A stretch of 41,352 bases of DNA from Paludibacteraceae bacterium (GTDB lineage Bacteria; Bacteroidota; Bacteroidia; Bacteroidales; Paludibacteraceae). Below the pieces are notes generated by a model. That model saw nothing but the letters and a program-made list of their open reading frames with translations. It ran no database searches and was not told where the DNA came from. The translations under genes and the position numbers were made by a program. The DNA lies in contig JAFYSB010000025.1 in NCBI GenBank assembly GCA_017546705.1, positions 1-41,352 of the forward strand, in the 5' to 3' direction. This document shows positions 22,948 to 31,843 of this stretch, piece by piece (within the stretch, counting starts at the first letter, position 1; each line of letters starts with the position of its first letter).

Positions 22948-23429
22948 CGATTTTTTTAAAACAATATTTTATGTTTCACAAATTTACAGTTCCATAGTAG
23001 GAAGAGATGCGAAAAACGAGTTTTTTCATTTGGGCAAAGTGTGTCTTTAATGACACGAAGTCAACCTTTTATCATATTGGCAGTTCTGCCAATATAGACA
23101 GGTTTGTAGATATTCTATCCCGTTCGGGAATTTACAAGATCAAGTCGCTACGCTCTATAGCATTTTATCATATCCTGCACAGCAGTATATACGCGACACA
23201 GATGTCATTTTTTCAGCGCAGAGCAAATATTCTATTTCAGCAACACGCGCTTCCGCTTCATCTAAACATTTTATGTTAAATGGTTGTCGATCCTACTGAT
23301 GGGATCGACTAATAGCCTTTGTATATATGTCATTAGGCACTCATGTAGTGTCTTATGCGCTGTGGCTTTTCTGACCATTTTGGTCTTGTTTAATCATATT
23401 TATTAACCTTTAAACAATTAAAAACAAAA
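22948..23429 (+). promoter_or_regulatory. Long hairpin-rich 5' leader with a short upstream reading frame
   Basis: An 8-codon frame MFHKFTVP ends at a TAG (22971-22997). Hairpins follow: 23041-23045/23052-23056; 23074-23082/23087-23095 with a GTTC loop; 23118-23121/23126-23129, also GTTC, within 23104-23108/23133-23137; and 23286-23293/23302-23309 (GTCGATCC/GGATCGAC). Further weak stems lie at about 23333-23352 and 23376-23390. A 90-codon frame at 23007-23279 crosses these hairpins and resembles nothing I know. Possible regulatory leader; ligand or mechanism unknown. Confidence 0.5.
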
Positions 23430-25613
23430 ATGAAAAAAACTTTATTTTTGGTACTCGTAATGGTACTATCTAGTGTGTTAGGTTCTAACTCTTTTGCAGC
23501 AGATCGCGCGCATACACTCAAGGTGTATAATTGGGCGGATTATGTTTCGATGGATGTACTAGATGAATTTCCCGCTTGGTATTACGAACAGACTGGCGAG
23601 CAAGTAGAGGTATTACTTCAAACTTTTGACATCAATGAAGCTATGTTAGCAGAGATTGAGGTTGGGCACGAAGATTATGATGTTATCTGTCCTTCCGAAT
23701 ATATCATTGAACGTATGTTACGTAATCAGTTACTGCAACCCATTAATAAGGATTTTGGCAGTACGCCAGATTATACAACTAGTGTCTCATCATTTGCCGT
23801 AGAAAAATTCCAACAAATGGCACCTGACAGCACCACCTCAGTGGCTGATTACGCTGTTGGCTACATGTGGGGTACTACAGGATTTATATATAATCCTTCT
23901 TTAGTGAGCAAAAGCGATATACTATCGATAGGCTGTCTTAATGACGAGAAATTTCGTGGTAAAATTCTGATGAAAGATGCCTTTCGCGACATATACTCAT
24001 TGTTCGTATTATACGTGTATCAAGATGAAATTAATCGCGGAGAAGTTACTAGAGACGAATTAGTAGCGAATGTTACTGAGGAGCGTATTCAACGCGTAGA
24101 AGAGTTCATCCTAAGTATGAAAGATAATATCGCAGGATGGGAAGTTGATTTTGGCAAAGAAGAGATGATTAAAGGTCGTGCTTGGATTAATGTTAGTTGG
24201 TCAGGAGACGCGAACTGGGCTATTGATGAAGCAGCACAAGTAGGTGTAACTCTGGATTATATCCTTCCTAAAGAGGGAAGCAACGTGTGGTTTGATGGAT
24301 GGTGTATTCCTATCTACGCTAAAAACACTAAGGCAGCCAGTTACTTTATCAACTACATGTGCATGCCTCAGAATGCAATTCGCAACATGGATGATGTGGG
24401 TTATGTGAGTGTAATATCTTCCCCAGAAGTCCTCGCTTGGGCAAACGACGAAAACATTCACGAAACAGTTGACCTAACTTACTTCTTTGGGAAAGATGCT
24501 GAAGCAGTACATGCTAACAAAGTTCTATATCCTGATCAGTCAGTTATTGAATATTGCTCGCTCATGCATGATTGTGGGGATATGACGGAACCAATGTTGG
24601 CTATGTGGTCGCGTGTGAAAGGAGATAACTTGAGCATCGGCATATTGATTTTTATTGTGATTACATTGGTGGTGGGTGTGATTTTTTGTGTTTTGAAAGT
24701 ACTTTCAAAGAAGAAACAAAAAAGAGTGTATTCGAAAAAGAATAGTAATAAGAAAAACACAACTACAAAAATGTTACTAACGATTGGGCTTTCATGGATA
24801 AGTATTGCAGCCTTCCCTAATGCTGCATCTGCAGAAGAATATGAAAATAATATAGGTATCTCTATCGAGGCAGGTGCAGATATAGTTAGTTCCTACTTGT
24901 GGCGTGGACAAAACCTGGGTGGCCTATCCATCCAACCATCAGTTACCTTTGATTGGAAAGGTTTGTATCTGAGCGGATGGGGAAATATCGGTGCTGATAA
25001 TTGGACTTTTGAATACTTTAATCCTGAATTGGATATTACTATTGGATATGATGACTATGGTGTACAAGTAGATTTGACTCACTTATACTATTTTGGTGGT
25101 GATTCTTACTTTGGCAAAGGCGGTTTTAATGCCGAGGAACAGGTTACTGGTAGCACCATGGAAGCACACTTTGGTTTTCACCTAGGCGATTTGGTAGAGA
25201 AAATACCGTTATCTTTGGATTGGTACACCACCATTTACGGCGATGACTGCTACCAAGATAAAAATGGAGAATGGAAACGCGCTTGGTCTACCTACATCGA
25301 ACTAGGATACGATTTTAACCTGCCACTAGGTATGACACTTGGTGCGCACGTCGGTATTGTACCTTGGCTTAGTTCGTATACAGATTATAAAGAGGTTTGG
25401 AAAAGTGCCAAGACTGTTGCAATCAACAATATTGATCTACGATTAGAGCGTAACTTCCAAATCAAAGACCTTTATTTGGGTATTTGGGGAGAGATGATGC
25501 TCAACTGCTACGGTGTGAACAAGAACAACCTGACCACAACACTGAATAATAAGTTCGACCAACACTTCAACTGGCGTATTGGAGTTAGTCTACATATTGG
25601 AAAAGAGTGGTAA
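23430..25613 (+). CDS. PotD-type polyamine-binding protein fused through a membrane helix to an outer-membrane-barrel-like domain
   Basis: A 727-residue single frame. Residues 1-24 are a signal peptide (MKKTLFLVLVMVLSSVLGSN...). Residues 25-398 are a PotD-like binding protein: LKVYNWADYVS, then DVICPSEYIIERML, WSGDANWAID and NVWFDGWCIPIYAK, with aromatic residues where PotD holds polyamines. Residues 401-424 are a membrane helix (IGILIFIVITLVVGVIF) and 427-447 a basic linker. Residue 448 is Met (base 24771), opening a second signal-like segment ending NAASA. Residues 469-727 have barrel features: SSYLWRGQNLGG, alternating aromatic strands and a final W (LHIGKEW). No potA, B or C lies nearby. 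Either one fused protein, or two proteins sharing a frame by an internal start at 24771. Each half is recognisable; the junction is the oddity. Confidence 0.75.
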   Translation: MKKTLFLVLVMVLSSVLGSNSFAADRAHTLKVYNWADYVSMDVLDEFPAWYYEQTGEQVEVLLQTFDINEAMLAEIEVGHEDYDVICPSEYIIERMLRNQLLQPINKDFGSTPDYTTSVSSFAVEKFQQMAPDSTTSVADYAVGYMWGTTGFIYNPSLVSKSDILSIGCLNDEKFRGKILMKDAFRDIYSLFVLYVYQDEINRGEVTRDELVANVTEERIQRVEEFILSMKDNIAGWEVDFGKEEMIKGRAWINVSWSGDANWAIDEAAQVGVTLDYILPKEGSNVWFDGWCIPIYAKNTKAASYFINYMCMPQNAIRNMDDVGYVSVISSPEVLAWANDENIHETVDLTYFFGKDAEAVHANKVLYPDQSVIEYCSLMHDCGDMTEPMLAMWSRVKGDNLSIGILIFIVITLVVGVIFCVLKVLSKKKQKRVYSKKNSNKKNTTTKMLLTIGLSWISIAAFPNAASAEEYENNIGISIEAGADIVSSYLWRGQNLGGLSIQPSVTFDWKGLYLSGWGNIGADNWTFEYFNPELDITIGYDDYGVQVDLTHLYYFGGDSYFGKGGFNAEEQVTGSTMEAHFGFHLGDLVEKIPLSLDWYTTIYGDDCYQDKNGEWKRAWSTYIELGYDFNLPLGMTLGAHVGIVPWLSSYTDYKEVWKSAKTVAINNIDLRLERNFQIKDLYLGIWGEMMLNCYGVNKNNLTTTLNNKFDQHFNWRIGVSLHIGKEW
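24692..24709. other. 18-bp perfect palindrome near the fusion junction
   Basis: TTTGAAAGTACTTTCAAA lies in the codons for the end of the membrane helix, 62 bases before the internal ATG at 24771. Confidence 0.7.
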
Positions 25614-26400
25614 TTGATTTCATGTGGCGGAAATGGTGAAATGGTAATTAGTTTCCGCCATGTTCATCCTCTAGATAATAGCATCTTAGTATACACTTTT
25701 CTCTCCAATCGTCTTATCTCGCCCAATGGGTTCAAGCGATTCAACGCAAGCGATTTGTCGGCGCGCGAAAACTTTTTTCAAAAAAAAATACGCCCATGCG
25801 GAAGTGCTTATAAAATAGCCACTTCCGCATGTTATATATACCACATTTCTCCCAAAACTCTCCAATCTTCGGCACAAAACCCCTTCCGTGCCGAAGATTT
25901 TTGCAGCATTATTATAGAGGCGTTTTTGATAATACAATAATTGTTTTCCGCTACATTCACTTAAGATTAAGCGCACGAGTTTCGCACAAGTTTTATATGG
26001 GGTCCCTGAAAATCTACTGATTTTTGGGGAGAGGAAGAACGGCGGCAACCTCAACGAGCAGGGCGAGTTCTTTGTTGTAAGCCAGTTCTGACGAAGGAGC
26101 GGTGGTAATATATTACGGAGTACTGAATAGGAACGTAGTGAGTTAGTTTAGATTTATAAGATTTCTCGAGCGAAGCAAGTAGGAGCATATTTATTCACGA
26201 CACAACAGCCACCGAAAGCCCATAGAAGTCCTAGAGATGTGCTACAGTGGTCACCTAATTAACAATCCGTCTTTCCTGTGGTTTCTCTATCCTTTTGTGT
26301 TGTTAAAAGGTGTAATTATTTCGATATTTTACAAAAAAATACATACAAAACGTCGATAAATAGCATATTCGCCACAAAAACAATTAAAAATTTGCATATG
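25614..26400. repeat. Gene-free stretch with strong hairpins and repeat copy D
   Basis: Hairpin 25625-25633/25652-25660 (TGGCGGAAA/TTTCCGCCA) just after the fusion gene may end transcription, though it has no T run. Hairpin 25795-25806/25820-25831 has a perfect 12-bp stem. 25870-25930 resembles 22530-22590. 26205-26250 is the dispersed repeat, with 26207-26231 identical to 21134-21158. Remaining frames (25614-25940, 25686-26054) cross these hairpins and look non-coding. Confidence 0.65.
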
Positions 26401-26414
26401 TGCAATATTTGTAG

Positions 26415-26422
26415 TACCTTTG
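26415..26422 (+). promoter_or_regulatory. leuS promoter box
   Basis: TACCTTTG; expected start about 26428, giving a leader of about 100 bases with a small GGTC/GACC stem. Confidence 0.65.
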
Positions 26423-26530
26423 CAGCGCAAAGGTCGCGCCTAAATGACCACGGTATAAGCAGATTGTTTGAGGCTGCAAACCGAAATAGGAAATGAATAA
26501 ATGCTAAATAATAAAATCATAAATAGTTTT

Positions 26531-29374
26531 ATGGAATACAATTTCAATGATATTGAAAAGAAATGGCAGGCTCAATGGGCTAAGAAAGGTGTGTATCGCG
26601 TGAGCAATAAGAGCGATAAACAACCATTCTATGTGCTCGATATGTTCCCATACCCATCGGGCGCAGGTTTGCACGTAGGTCACCCTCTTGGTTATATCGC
26701 TAGCGATATCTACAGCCGTTACAAACGTCTGCAGGGCTTTAATGTTCTCCACCCAATGGGCTTCGACTCCTATGGCTTGCCTGCGGAGCAGTACGCTATC
26801 CAAACAGGTCAACACCCAGAGAAGACCACCATGGAGAATATCGCTCATTATATTGAGCAACTCCAGAAGATTGGTTTTAACTACGATTGGGACCGCGAGG
26901 TAAAGACTTGCAATCCTGACTTCTACAAGTGGACACAATGGGCATTTATCCAAATGTTCAACTCATACTTCGATGCCTCTTTGCAAAAGGCTCAACCTAT
27001 CAGCAAGCTTATTGAGAAGTTCGAGGCTACCGACCCTACATGGGCTACACTCTCCGAGCAAGAGCAACAAGAGCGCCTTATGAACTACCGTATCGCTTAT
27101 CTCGCAGATACCAAAGTAAACTGGTGCCCAGAGCTCGGTTGTGTACTTGCTAACGATGAGGTAAGCGAGGGACTATCTGTTCGTGGTGGTTTCCCTGTAG
27201 AACAACGCGTGATGCGCCAATGGAACCTCCGCGTGAGTGCGTATGCTCCACGCTTGTTGCAAGGTCTTGATACGGTCGATTGGACCGACTCTCTCAAGGA
27301 GACACAACGCAACTGGATTGGCCGTAGCGAAGGTGCAGAGATGCGCTTTGCTATCAAAGGACAAGACGAACCATTCACCATCTTCACCACCCGCGCAGAT
27401 ACTGTCTTTGGTGTCACTTTCATGGTGCTTGCTCCTGAGAGCGAGTATGTAGCGCGTGTGACTACCGAGGAACAACGTGCAGAGGTAGAGGCCTACCTGC
27501 AAATGGTGAAGAACCGTACTGAGCGCGAGCGTATCGCTGACCGCCGTGTCACAGGTGTCTTCACAGGCTCGTATGCGATTAATCCGCTCACCAAAGCAGA
27601 GATACCTATCTACGTTAGTGACTACGTACTTAGTGGTTATGGTACAGGTGCCATCATGGCTGTTCCTGCACACGATAGCCGCGACTATGCCTTCGCTAAG
27701 TACTTCAACCTCCCTATCATCCCACTTATCGAGGGTGCGGATGTCAGCGAGCAAAGCTTTGATGCCAAAGAAGGTGTGATGATCAATTCTGGCTTCCTCA
27801 ATGGTATGCAGGTGAAGGACGCTATCCAAGCCATGAAGGAGCATATCACCAATACAGGTCTTGGTCGTGTGAAAGTCAACTACCGCCTCCGCGATGCTGT
27901 ATTTAGCCGCCAACGCTATTGGGGCGAACCATTCCCTGTTTACTACAAGAATGGTATGCCATGTATGATTCCTGAAAACTGCTTGCCACTCCTCTTGCCA
28001 GAGGTGTCCAACTTCAAGCCTACTACTACAGGCGAGCCTCCACTTGGTAATGCAGACCTTTGGGCATGGGATGAAAAGAACAACCAAGTAGTAAACAAAT
28101 CACTTATTGATAACGAGACTATCTTCCCATTAGAACTCTGCACTATGCCAGGTTTTGCAGGATCTTCTGCATACTACCTCCGCTATATGGATAACCATAA
28201 TGATGAGGCACTTGTGGGCAAAGAGGCTAACAACTACTGGCGTCAAGTAAACCTCTATATTGGTGGTACAGAGCATGCTACGGGTCACTTGATTTATAGC
28301 CGCTTCTGGAACAAGTTCCTCTATGACCTTGGCTATATCTGTGAGGATGAGCCATACAAGAAACTCATCAACCAAGGTATGATCCAAGGCCGTTCGAACT
28401 TCGTTTATCGCTATGTTGGCGAGGGTGCAACGGGTAACTTGTTTATCAGCTATAACCTTATTGACAACCCAGAGTACAAGGGTAAGGTACAACCTATCCA
28501 CGTGAATGTGAATATCGTGAAGAACGATGTACTAGATGTGGATGCTTTCCGCAACTGGATGCCAGAGTACAAGAACGCTGAGTTCATCTATTCCGATGGC
28601 ACTACTGACGTGGATAATCCATACATGGGTACTCCTACAGATAAGCAATATATCTGCGGTTGGGCAGTTGAGAAGATGTCTAAGTCTATGTTCAACGTGG
28701 TTAACCCAGACGACGTGGTAGCTAAATATGGTGCCGATACCTTGCGTCTCTATGAGATGTTCCTTGGGCCACTCGAGATGTCCAAACCTTGGGATACCAA
28801 CGGTATTGACGGTGTACATCGTTTCTTGCGCAAGTGGTGGAATATGTTTGAGACACTTTCTACCGACGAGCCTACTGCTGAGGAATTGCGCGCTTTGCAC
28901 AAACTCATTAAGAAGATTACTTGGGATATTGAGAACTTCTCGTTCAATACTTCTATCCCTGCTTTCATGATTGCGCAAAACGAGTTGCAAACGCTCAAGT
29001 GCAATAAGGTGGAGATTCTCAAGACCTTCGCTGTGTTGCTTGCTCCATACGCTCCACATATTGCTGAGGAAGCATATCAACTATGTCTCGCAGCCGAAGG
29101 CGGTCTAACTTCTAACAACGCAAGCGATCTAACTTCTGTCAACGACGCTGAGTGGCCAGTTTGCAACGAGGCTTATTTGGTAGAGGCAACGCAAAAGTAC
29201 CCTGTTCAGTTCAATGGTAAAGTTCGCTTCACTATTGAGGTGGCTAAGGACACTCCACGCGAAGAGGTTGAGAAGATTGTCATGGCACACGAACTGACCG
29301 CCAAACAATTGAACGGCGCCGCTCTAAAGAAAGTGATTGTCGTTCCAGGCAAGATTGTCAATATCGTGATGTAA
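26531..29374 (+). CDS. leuS: Leucine--tRNA ligase
   Basis: A 947-residue class I synthetase that charges tRNA-Leu. The HIGH-type motif is in [15 protein letters not shown] and the KMSKS motif in [16 protein letters not shown]. The editing domain lies between ([19 protein letters not shown], then [19 protein letters not shown]). The insertion around [18 protein letters not shown] is typical, as I recall, of Bacteroidota LeuS. The start [13 protein letters not shown] at 26531 is the family start; ten extra codons upstream are unlikely. Near the C-terminus [16 protein letters not shown] looks like a small local duplication. A terminator follows at 29396. Confidence 0.96.
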   Translation: MEYNFNDIEKKWQAQWAKKGVYRVSNKSDKQPFYVLDMFPYPSGAGLHVGHPLGYIASDIYSRYKRLQGFNVLHPMGFDSYGLPAEQYAIQTGQHPEKTTMENIAHYIEQLQKIGFNYDWDREVKTCNPDFYKWTQWAFIQMFNSYFDASLQKAQPISKLIEKFEATDPTWATLSEQEQQERLMNYRIAYLADTKVNWCPELGCVLANDEVSEGLSVRGGFPVEQRVMRQWNLRVSAYAPRLLQGLDTVDWTDSLKETQRNWIGRSEGAEMRFAIKGQDEPFTIFTTRADTVFGVTFMVLAPESEYVARVTTEEQRAEVEAYLQMVKNRTERERIADRRVTGVFTGSYAINPLTKAEIPIYVSDYVLSGYGTGAIMAVPAHDSRDYAFAKYFNLPIIPLIEGADVSEQSFDAKEGVMINSGFLNGMQVKDAIQAMKEHITNTGLGRVKVNYRLRDAVFSRQRYWGEPFPVYYKNGMPCMIPENCLPLLLPEVSNFKPTTTGEPPLGNADLWAWDEKNNQVVNKSLIDNETIFPLELCTMPGFAGSSAYYLRYMDNHNDEALVGKEANNYWRQVNLYIGGTEHATGHLIYSRFWNKFLYDLGYICEDEPYKKLINQGMIQGRSNFVYRYVGEGATGNLFISYNLIDNPEYKGKVQPIHVNVNIVKNDVLDVDAFRNWMPEYKNAEFIYSDGTTDVDNPYMGTPTDKQYICGWAVEKMSKSMFNVVNPDDVVAKYGADTLRLYEMFLGPLEMSKPWDTNGIDGVHRFLRKWWNMFETLSTDEPTAEELRALHKLIKKITWDIENFSFNTSIPAFMIAQNELQTLKCNKVEILKTFAVLLAPYAPHIAEEAYQLCLAAEGGLTSNNASDLTSVNDAEWPVCNEAYLVEATQKYPVQFNGKVRFTIEVAKDTPREEVEKIVMAHELTAKQLNGAALKKVIVVPGKIVNIVM

Positions 29375-29395
29375 GGTTACACCTTATAATATAAT

Positions 29396-29433
29396 AAAAG
29401 AGTGTGCCGATATGACACGCTCTTTTATTTTTA
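29396..29433 (+). terminator. Intrinsic terminator of leuS
   Basis: AAAAGAGTGTG pairs with CACGCTCTTTT (one G-T) across a short loop, then ATTTTT. Confidence 0.85.
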
Positions 29434-29509
29434 CGTTCAATAGTTGAATGGTAGCGGGAAGGTAGCAGAATCACTAACTAATCACTAACTAATCCATAAT
29501 CAAAAATAG

Positions 29510-30064
29510 ATGAAAGCAGTTTACATCCACGGTTTTGCGGGCTCAATACACTCTGATACAATTACGAACTTCAAGAAATACTACCCAGAATTGGAGTGGT
29601 GTCCGTTGGAAGTGAATCACCATGTGGAAGAATCGGTGAAGAAAATAAATGACTTTATCAAATCGAATACAGATGTCAAGTATTTGATAGGCAGTTCGCT
29701 TGGCGGCTTCTACGTCCTTTGCGCCGATTTCGCAGGGCGCAAAATCGTCATCAATCCTGTCCTCAATCCTATGTCCTCATTGAAAAAGGCAGTCGGTGTA
29801 AACAAATACCGAGGTCGCCGCGAGAATGGCGAAACGGAGTTCAAACTCACTATGCAGGATCTCTTTCGTTTCAAGGCATTTAAGCCTAAGGACACGCCTG
29901 AAACGATTTGTCATTATACGCCTCACGATCCCAACCTAGGCGAAGACATCAAACGCGAATACCAGAAATTCTTCGCCCATGCGGAGATGACGTCTCACCT
30001 CCGTTCCCACTTCACCGACGAACACTACATTAAGCACAAACTTGGTGATGCAATGAATACATAA
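29510..30064 (+). CDS. YqiA/YcfP-like alpha/beta-hydrolase
   Basis: A 184-residue cytoplasmic esterase-like protein. It begins MKAVYIHGFAGSIHSDT with the HGF oxyanion segment. The nucleophile elbow is GSSLGGFYV and a late His in SHFTDEHYI fits the catalytic position. Length matches the YqiA group (about 190). The natural substrate is not known; the E. coli relative cleaves short acyl esters. It follows the leuS terminator with no clear promoter box of its own and ends before a bidirectional terminator. Confidence 0.8.
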   Translation: MKAVYIHGFAGSIHSDTITNFKKYYPELEWCPLEVNHHVEESVKKINDFIKSNTDVKYLIGSSLGGFYVLCADFAGRKIVINPVLNPMSSLKKAVGVNKYRGRRENGETEFKLTMQDLFRFKAFKPKDTPETICHYTPHDPNLGEDIKREYQKFFAHAEMTSHLRSHFTDEHYIKHKLGDAMNT

Positions 30065-30069
30065 AACAA

Positions 30070-30102
30070 AAAACGCTAAAGAAATCTTTAGCGTTTTTTT
30101 AC
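30070..30102. terminator. Bidirectional terminator
   Basis: AACGCTAAAG pairs with CTTTAGCGTT (loop AAAT), with A and T runs on both sides. It serves the esterase gene on the plus strand and tRNA-Arg on the minus strand. Confidence 0.88.
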
Positions 30103-30110
30103 TTTTTTTG

Positions 30111-30184
30111 TGATCCGTGCAGGATTCAAACCTGCAACCCCCACATCCGTAGTGTGGTACTCTATTCAGTTGAGCTAACGGACC
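30111..30184 (-). tRNA. tRNA-Arg (ACG)
   Basis: Minus-strand 74-base cloverleaf: acceptor GGTCCGT/ACGGATC (one G-T pair), anticodon stem CCACA/TGTGG with loop CTACGGA, T arm GCAGG/CCTGC, discriminator A, CCA not encoded. The anticodon ACG would be read as ICG after deamination. Confidence 0.94.
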
Positions 30185-30204
30185 ATGCTTCTCAAAAGCG
30201 GGTG

Positions 30205-30212
30205 CAAAGGTA
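30205..30212 (-). promoter_or_regulatory. tRNA-Arg promoter box
   Basis: Minus-strand TACCTTTG, 20 bases before the mature 5' end. Confidence 0.65.
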
Positions 30213-30284
30213 CTGCTTTTTTTTGATATGACCAAATTTTTTAATAAAAAAGTACATTTTTTTTGTAGTGTTGCAAAAAAATCG

Positions 30285-30292
30285 TACCTTTG
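30285..30292 (+). promoter_or_regulatory. Promoter of the M6 protease operon
   Basis: TACCTTTG, 24 bases before the ATG at 30317. Confidence 0.65.
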
Positions 30293-30316
30293 CAGAGAAA
30301 AATAACGTGATTTTAT

Positions 30317-31843
30317 ATGAAACAGAGTATTTATCGCGCCGCTATAGCGGCATTGCTTTGGATAGTAGGAGTAAATGCGTTTGCCGTAGCTCCTCTACCA
30401 GGATTGGATTTAGTGGAACCCTATCGCGCACGCGCGCCTTTTACAATAGTGTCACACGATGCTGCAAAGAATATACAAAAAGTGGCTCCACGTCAAACCC
30501 CTAAAATCAATCTTGCTCCTCGTGGATTATTGATTTTGGTGAATTTTTCAGATGTTACGTTTGCAGAAACAAATACCGTTCAGGCGTTTGACTCACTTGC
30601 TAACGGAGAAAATTACACCTACAATGGAGCCAATGGTTCATGCCAAGCATATTTCAAAGATCAATCCAACGGACAATACGTACCACACTTTGATGTGGTT
30701 GGACCAGTAGTTCTGCCACAATCAATGGCATACTACGGAGCAAACAAACTAGACGGAAATGATCAATATGTAGTTGATTTTGTGATTGATGCATGCAAAG
30801 GAGCAGATGAATTAGGTGTTGATTTTGCTGAATATGATAATGACAATGATGGCATGGTGGATTTTGTGTACATTATCTACGCTGGCTACGCAGAGTCAGA
30901 AGGTGGTGGTGCGGATGCTGTTTGGCCTCACAACTGGGATTTGATTTCTGCCTTATATTTTGGTTATACAAATCAACAAGAATATTTCGCAACGTCTGCT
31001 ACAAACTACAAGCTACCTGAGATTGATGGCAAATTACTAAACAACTACGCGTGTTCCAACGAGATAAAAAAGAGCAACAATGCACGCGCAGGTATCGGTA
31101 CAATTTGCCATGAGTTTAGCCATGTATTGGGTCTACCAGACTACTACCTCACCAGCAACAACCCTGCTGTTAATCAACGATATACACCAGGAGCATGGTC
31201 GTTGATGGGATATGGAAATTACCTCAACGACGGCAATACCCCGCCTAATTATTCAGTGTATGACAAGTATTATTTGGGTTGGCTGGAACCTGAAGTGCTA
31301 GCTGAATCACAAACGCTTGAAATCCCAGCAGATGGTAAGACAACCTACATGATTAGTCACAATGAACAACATGTGAATGCTGGTCCATACCGCACAGATA
31401 CAGTTTATTACCTTGAAAATCGTCAGCAAGAGGGCTGGGATGCATACTTACCTGGTCATGGATTATTGATTTGGCGTGTCATATTTGATGAACAAGACTG
31501 GTTCGGAAATTGTCCCAATGACTATATTGCCCGTTACTTATTGGTTTCAGCAAAGAAGACTTCTTCCCCCTATACGACTACCAAACCTAAACCAGAAGTT
31601 CCATTCCCTGGTTCAGAAAAAATAACCACATATACAACCTTCCCACATAATCAATTGAAGAATATCCAAGAAATTAATGGACTGATTACATGCGAGTTCA
31701 TCACGACAACACAACCTACTTCAGTAGAAAATATCACCATACCATTAACTGGACAATGGTATAATGTTTTGGGGCAACCTATTGACCCCGAAAGTTATAT
31801 AGGAATTGGCATTAACAACGGCAAAAAATATCTGCTTCGATGA
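30317..31843 (+). CDS. Secreted M6-family zinc metalloprotease
   Basis: A 508-residue protein with a signal peptide (MKQSIYRAAIAALLWIVGVN, then AFA). The catalytic zinc motif is HEFSHVLGLPDYY at residues 265-277 (H265, E266, H269, with D in the M6 third-ligand position). Nearby are a calcium-type DNDNDGMVDFVY loop and the met-turn-like AWSLMGYGNY. The last 40 residues (NITIPLTGQWYNVLGQPIDP, then INNGKKYLLR) resemble a short type IX sorting tail. Family members are extracellular proteases such as immune inhibitor A. Its stop codon overlaps the start of the GntP permease (ATGA), an unexpected operon partner. Confidence 0.9.
   Translation: MKQSIYRAAIAALLWIVGVNAFAVAPLPGLDLVEPYRARAPFTIVSHDAAKNIQKVAPRQTPKINLAPRGLLILVNFSDVTFAETNTVQAFDSLANGENYTYNGANGSCQAYFKDQSNGQYVPHFDVVGPVVLPQSMAYYGANKLDGNDQYVVDFVIDACKGADELGVDFAEYDNDNDGMVDFVYIIYAGYAESEGGGADAVWPHNWDLISALYFGYTNQQEYFATSATNYKLPEIDGKLLNNYACSNEIKKSNNARAGIGTICHEFSHVLGLPDYYLTSNNPAVNQRYTPGAWSLMGYGNYLNDGNTPPNYSVYDKYYLGWLEPEVLAESQTLEIPADGKTTYMISHNEQHVNAGPYRTDTVYYLENRQQEGWDAYLPGHGLLIWRVIFDEQDWFGNCPNDYIARYLLVSAKKTSSPYTTTKPKPEVPFPGSEKITTYTTFPHNQLKNIQEINGLITCEFITTTQPTSVENITIPLTGQWYNVLGQPIDPESYIGIGINNGKKYLLR

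Noticed and set aside
23007..23279. 90-codon frame in the leader of the fusion gene
   Set aside because: It runs through four hairpins, resembles no family I know, and has unusual composition; kept only as part of the leader description.
25614..26054. Frames of 108 and 122 codons after the fusion gene
   Set aside because: They overlap each other on opposite strands and cross perfect hairpins and repeats.
26422..26530. T-box-like leader before leuS
   Set aside because: No conserved T-box sequence or terminator/antiterminator pair; only a small stem is present.
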